Positions 60,994 through 64,000 of a stretch of 64,000 bases of DNA are shown one piece after another. Origin of the DNA: Laguncularia racemosa (lineage: Eukaryota > Streptophyta > Magnoliopsida > Myrtales > Combretaceae); NCBI GenBank assembly GCA_037954665.1, contig JBBMOL010000545.1, positions 1 through 64,000 of the forward strand, given 5' to 3'. Every line of letters begins with the position of its first letter. Position 1 is the first letter of the stretch. The notes under the pieces were generated by a model. The model made no database searches, was not told the DNA's origin, and saw only the letters and a program-made list of their open reading frames with translations. A program made the translations under genes and the position numbers.

Positions 60994-61438
60994 CTACTTT
61001 CAACCTCTCATGTTTATCTAATGCTACCTCGTTGCGTAAAAGAAAACGACCATTAGTTTGACTGGCACAGCTTCTCTCCTACCTTAGGTACATTTCCAAA
61101 GGGAAAAAAAAAAGTCATGTAATTTAAATTACACTGTTGTCATATCAATCCAGTAGATCAATTAATTAGTAGCTCCCATAAGTGACAATTTTGAGGACCG
61201 CGTGACCTCGGTACCTATTAAATCTGACACCTTTTAAATCCATAATAGTCAAATTGATTTCAAGCATTAGATATTGTAAGATAAATGTTTTAAATTCTTT
61301 TGATGTTTATTTACATGGCAAGATGATAAAATACCTATCGTGGAATATGTTATGATTTTATATTTTATATATTAAAGATTTTAAATTATGAGGTACTTCA
61401 TAATTTTCTAATACTGAATGTTAAAATGACTCATATCA

Positions 61439-62078
61439 TGACGCAGCGCGGAAAGCGTAACAAAATGAATCCGAGATTGGATTGGTTTCCCACAACAAAG
61501 AAACACTCTTTGATGCAAATCTGGTCGCGCACAACCCGGAAATTGGAGAAAATTCTCTCTCAAAGTGTATTCAAATATGATAATAAAACTTAACCCTAAT
61601 CTATCTGACAAAAGAGTATTTATATGTCCCCGTAAAATATCTAAAAGGGGAAAATCTAAGCGTACACGTGGAAAGAAATAATAAAATACACGCGTAGTAC
61701 ACGGTTTCATACACGACCGTGCCTCTAAGCCATGTATGTTTCTGGGCATGCGACACGCATAGTACACGGTCTCATACACGGCCGTGCCTCTAGGCCGTGT
61801 ATGTCTCTGGGCATGCGACGAGCATAGTACACGGTCGAATACATGGCCGTTCCTTTAGGCCGTGTGGGCTTCTATGTATATGACGAGCACAGTACACGGT
61901 TTCATACACGGCCGTGCCTTTAGGCCGTGTATGATTCTGTGAGAATCCTACTGGAGCACACGGTCGTGTCGCTGGGCATGTCTGTGCCCGTATAAGTGAT
62001 ACACGGCCCGGGTAAAATTATACACAGTCGTGCCCTTAGGCCGTGTAAGCTGCTGTGCCCTCTACGATGTCCGCATCA
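61439..62078 (-). repeat. Element I 3' LTR (about 640 bp)
   Basis: The minus strand starts TGATGCGGAC and ends GCTGCGTCA. The TATA-like box ATATAAATAC at about 61624-61615 precedes an R-U5-like stretch. A 65-bp array fills the promoter-proximal half. Boundaries are inferred from one LTR only. Confidence 0.65.
61695..62045 (-). repeat. 65-bp tandem array with palindromic core in element I LTR
   Basis: Unit starts '(t/c)agtacacggt' at 61695, 61760, 61825 and 61890 are exactly 65 bp apart, with further decayed motifs to 62045. Each has TACACGGCCGTGCC...GGCCGTGTA, two nested inverted motifs. Confidence 0.92.
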
Positions 62079-64000
62079 TTCTCTCCCACCAAGGTAGAAC
62101 TCGACCCCGAGTTCGCTTCTGGATAAAGGGGTGCGTCATCCGTGTAAAATGGAGATAAATCCGCCACGTTGAAGGTCCAGGAGATTTTCATGCTTTCCGG
62201 AAGGCCAACCACATAGGCGTTGTCATTGATTTTGGCCACTATTTTGTAGGGCCTATACTTCTTTGGCTGCCACTTGCTATATGTACCCACGGGGAAACGC
62301 TCTTTCCTTAAGAACACCATCACGGGGTCTCCCACCTCAAACAACTTCTTCTTCTTATGCCTATCAGCTGTCTTCTTGTAGCGCTCATTCACTTTCTCAA
62401 TTTGTTCTTTGATCTCCGACGCCAGGTGCTTTGCTACTACGTTGGTTTCCACACCTTTGGGTAGGGAAACTAAGTCCAGAGCGTGAGAAGGTGCCTTAGT
62501 ATAAACCATTGAGAAAGGTGATTTACCGGTAGTTCTGTGGATCGAGTTGTTGTAAGCGAACTCCGCTTGAGACAATGCCAGGTCCCATTGCTTTGGCTTC
62601 TCTCCACAGATACTTCTTATCAGATTGCCAAGGGTCCTGTTCGTCACTTCGGTTTGTCCGTCGGTTTGTGGGTGGGTTGTGCTGCTGAAGTTGAGGGACG
62701 AGTTGAACATGTACCAAAGCGTTCTCCAGAAGTGGCTGAGGAATCGAGTGTCCCTATCAGAAATGATGGATTTGGGAACCCCATGTAATCGAATCACCTC
62801 CTTAAAGAATAATCTAGCCACGTTCTGAGCATCTACCGTCTTCTTGCATGGGATGAAGTGAGCCATCTTGGAAAATCTGTCCACAACTACAAAAACAGTG
62901 TCAGCGCCTCGTTGGGTACGAGGCAAACCTAAGACGAAGTCCATGGATAGGTCTTCCCAAATATTCTCAGGTACGGGTAAAGGAGTATATAGTCCCGTAT
63001 TCTGAGAGTGGCCCTTTGACGTTTGACATATGTAGCAGCGTTGCACTATCCGACTGACATCCCTGCGCAACTGAGGCCAATAGTATCTTGCAGCCACTGC
63101 TGCTAGTGTTTTGTCCCGCCCCAAATGGCCAGCTAATCCCCCTCCATGGAGATCTCGGATCACCTTCTCTCTCAAGGAGGATGCAGGAATACAAAGTTGG
63201 TTCTCCCTCATCAAGTAACCCTCCAGGATATAATAACTGTCAATGGGTTCCTTATTAGTGCACTTTCTCCAGGTAGCTCCAAAATCCCCATCCGTTTCAT
63301 ACAACTCCTTCAACTGTTCAAATCCCACTACTTCCGCTCTCAAAGTCACTAGCAAATCCGCCCTTCAGCTTAGTGCGTCGGCCACCTTGTTTTGAACTCC
63401 AGATTTATGCATCAAACAAAACGGAAATTTCTGCAAGAATTGTATCCATCGAGAGTGCATGTCTTTGCATATGCGGGTCTGATTGCTCAGGTGTTTCAAG
63501 GCAACGCAATCAGAGTATAATACGAACTCCTTGCCCACCAAATAATGTTCCCACATTCTCAAGGCCCTGACCACGGAGTAGAACTCCTTGTCATATGTGG
63601 ACCATTTCCGCCTAGCCTCACAGAGTTTCCCACTGTAAAATGCAACAGGCTTCTTCTCTTGAGAGAGTACCGCCCCAATACCCACACCACTAGCATCACA
63701 ATCAACTTCGAATAATTTGTCGAAGTCCGGTAAGGTCAACACTGGTGCGCTACATAGTCGCTCTTTGAGCACGGTGAATCCCGCCTGAGCTTCCTCGTCC
63801 CAATGAAACTGCCCTTTCTTTAAACATTCGGTTAAGGGAGCCGCCACCGTGCTAAAGTGTCATATAAAACGTCTGTAGAATCCTACTAACCCTAGGAAAC
63901 TCCTCAGCTCGGTGATTGTCTTGGGTGTAGGCCAATCTCTAATGGCTCGTACCTTATCCTCATCCACCATGATTCCTTCCCCACTCACTATGAATCCTAA
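62036..64000 (-). pseudogene. Element I pol (RT end, RNase H, integrase), one frame with two TGA stops
   Basis: A single frame from the window edge to TAA at 62036. The RT thumb region reads 'EDKVRAIRDWPTPKTITELR' and 'FLGLVGFYRRFI'. RNase H follows with 'FEVDCDASGVGIGAVLSQE', 'WSTYDKEFYSVVRALRMWEH' and 'HKSGVQNKVADALS'. Integrase has 'HGGGLAGHLGRDKT...CYICQTSKG', then Asp in 'SMDFVLGLPRT', Asp in 'SDRDTRF' and Glu in 'QTDGQTEVTNR', so the catalytic triad is intact. Two in-frame TGA codons (63862-63860 and 63367-63365) stand where family members usually have Arg, each one C-to-T step from CGA. The end of the frame overlaps the 3' LTR and stops inside the palindromic repeat (TACACGGCC-TAA). 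Otherwise unusually well preserved for this window. Confidence 0.88.

Larger units (their letters stand above)
61439..64000 (-). mobile_element. Element I: chromovirus-type Ty3/gypsy retrotransposon, 3' part, minus strand
   Basis: From the right edge leftwards: RT C-terminus, RNase H, integrase, a polypurine-like GGTGGGAGAGAA (62090-62079) and a 3' LTR to 61439. Integrase has the complete H2C2 and D-D-E set. The pol wording (LRKERFPVGTYSK, INDNAYVV, FNVADLSPF) is that of chromovirus lineages lacking a classical chromodomain (CRM/Galadriel/Reina group; I cannot decide which). The 5' part lies outside the window. The flanking 5 bp on the left is TATCA. Confidence 0.85.

Overview
The window looks like gene-poor nuclear DNA of a flowering plant. 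It is AT-rich, has no recognisable complete host gene, and is dominated by nested Ty3/gypsy LTR retrotransposons and solo LTRs with intact 5-bp target-site duplications (TSDs). I cannot name the species. Elements are labelled A to J here.

Region 1-22275 is a three-level nest. Element A, a Tekay/Del-type chromovirus, runs from before the window to 22275. Its reverse transcriptase (RT) domain is split by element B at 3179-17891 (TSD CCCTT). B is an Athila-lineage element with a tRNA-Asp primer site, decayed gag-pol, and a third ORF. The 3' LTR of B is split by solo LTR C at 15032-16767 (TSD CTTGT). Bases 1 to about 6.9 kb, and patchily to about 9.2 kb, show abnormal homopolymer smoothing that looks like poor consensus sequence rather than evolution.

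Region 22276-34318 holds copies of a local repeat (S0, S1), a tRNA-derived SINE-like insertion, and minus-strand LTR-like blocks (J, G). Region 34314-41440 is solo LTR E, of the A family, on the minus strand (TSD TAATG). It is split by element D (35051-40202, TSD TAAGC), a gag-protease-only element. The gag-protease frame of D has eleven stop codons, all explainable as single C-to-T changes, and no frameshift.

Region 41441-61438 is mostly unassigned AT-rich DNA plus repeat copies S2 and S3. These are split by solo LTR H (48394-52113, TSD CTCAC) and solo LTR F (55397-57470, TSD TATAG). A 0.7-kb fold-back repeat lies at 52333-53033. Region 61439-64000 is the 3' end of minus-strand Ty3/gypsy element I, whose pol is nearly intact apart from two TGA codons.

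Two observations stand out. First, element B carries what looks like a complete internal transcription unit for its third ORF: a 66-bp palindromic tandem array, a TATA box, and a 676-bp GTAAGT...CAG intron ending exactly at the ATG. Second, several unrelated element families here carry tandem arrays built on the same short palindrome, ACACG-N-CGTGT, and three of them share a period near 63-66 bp.
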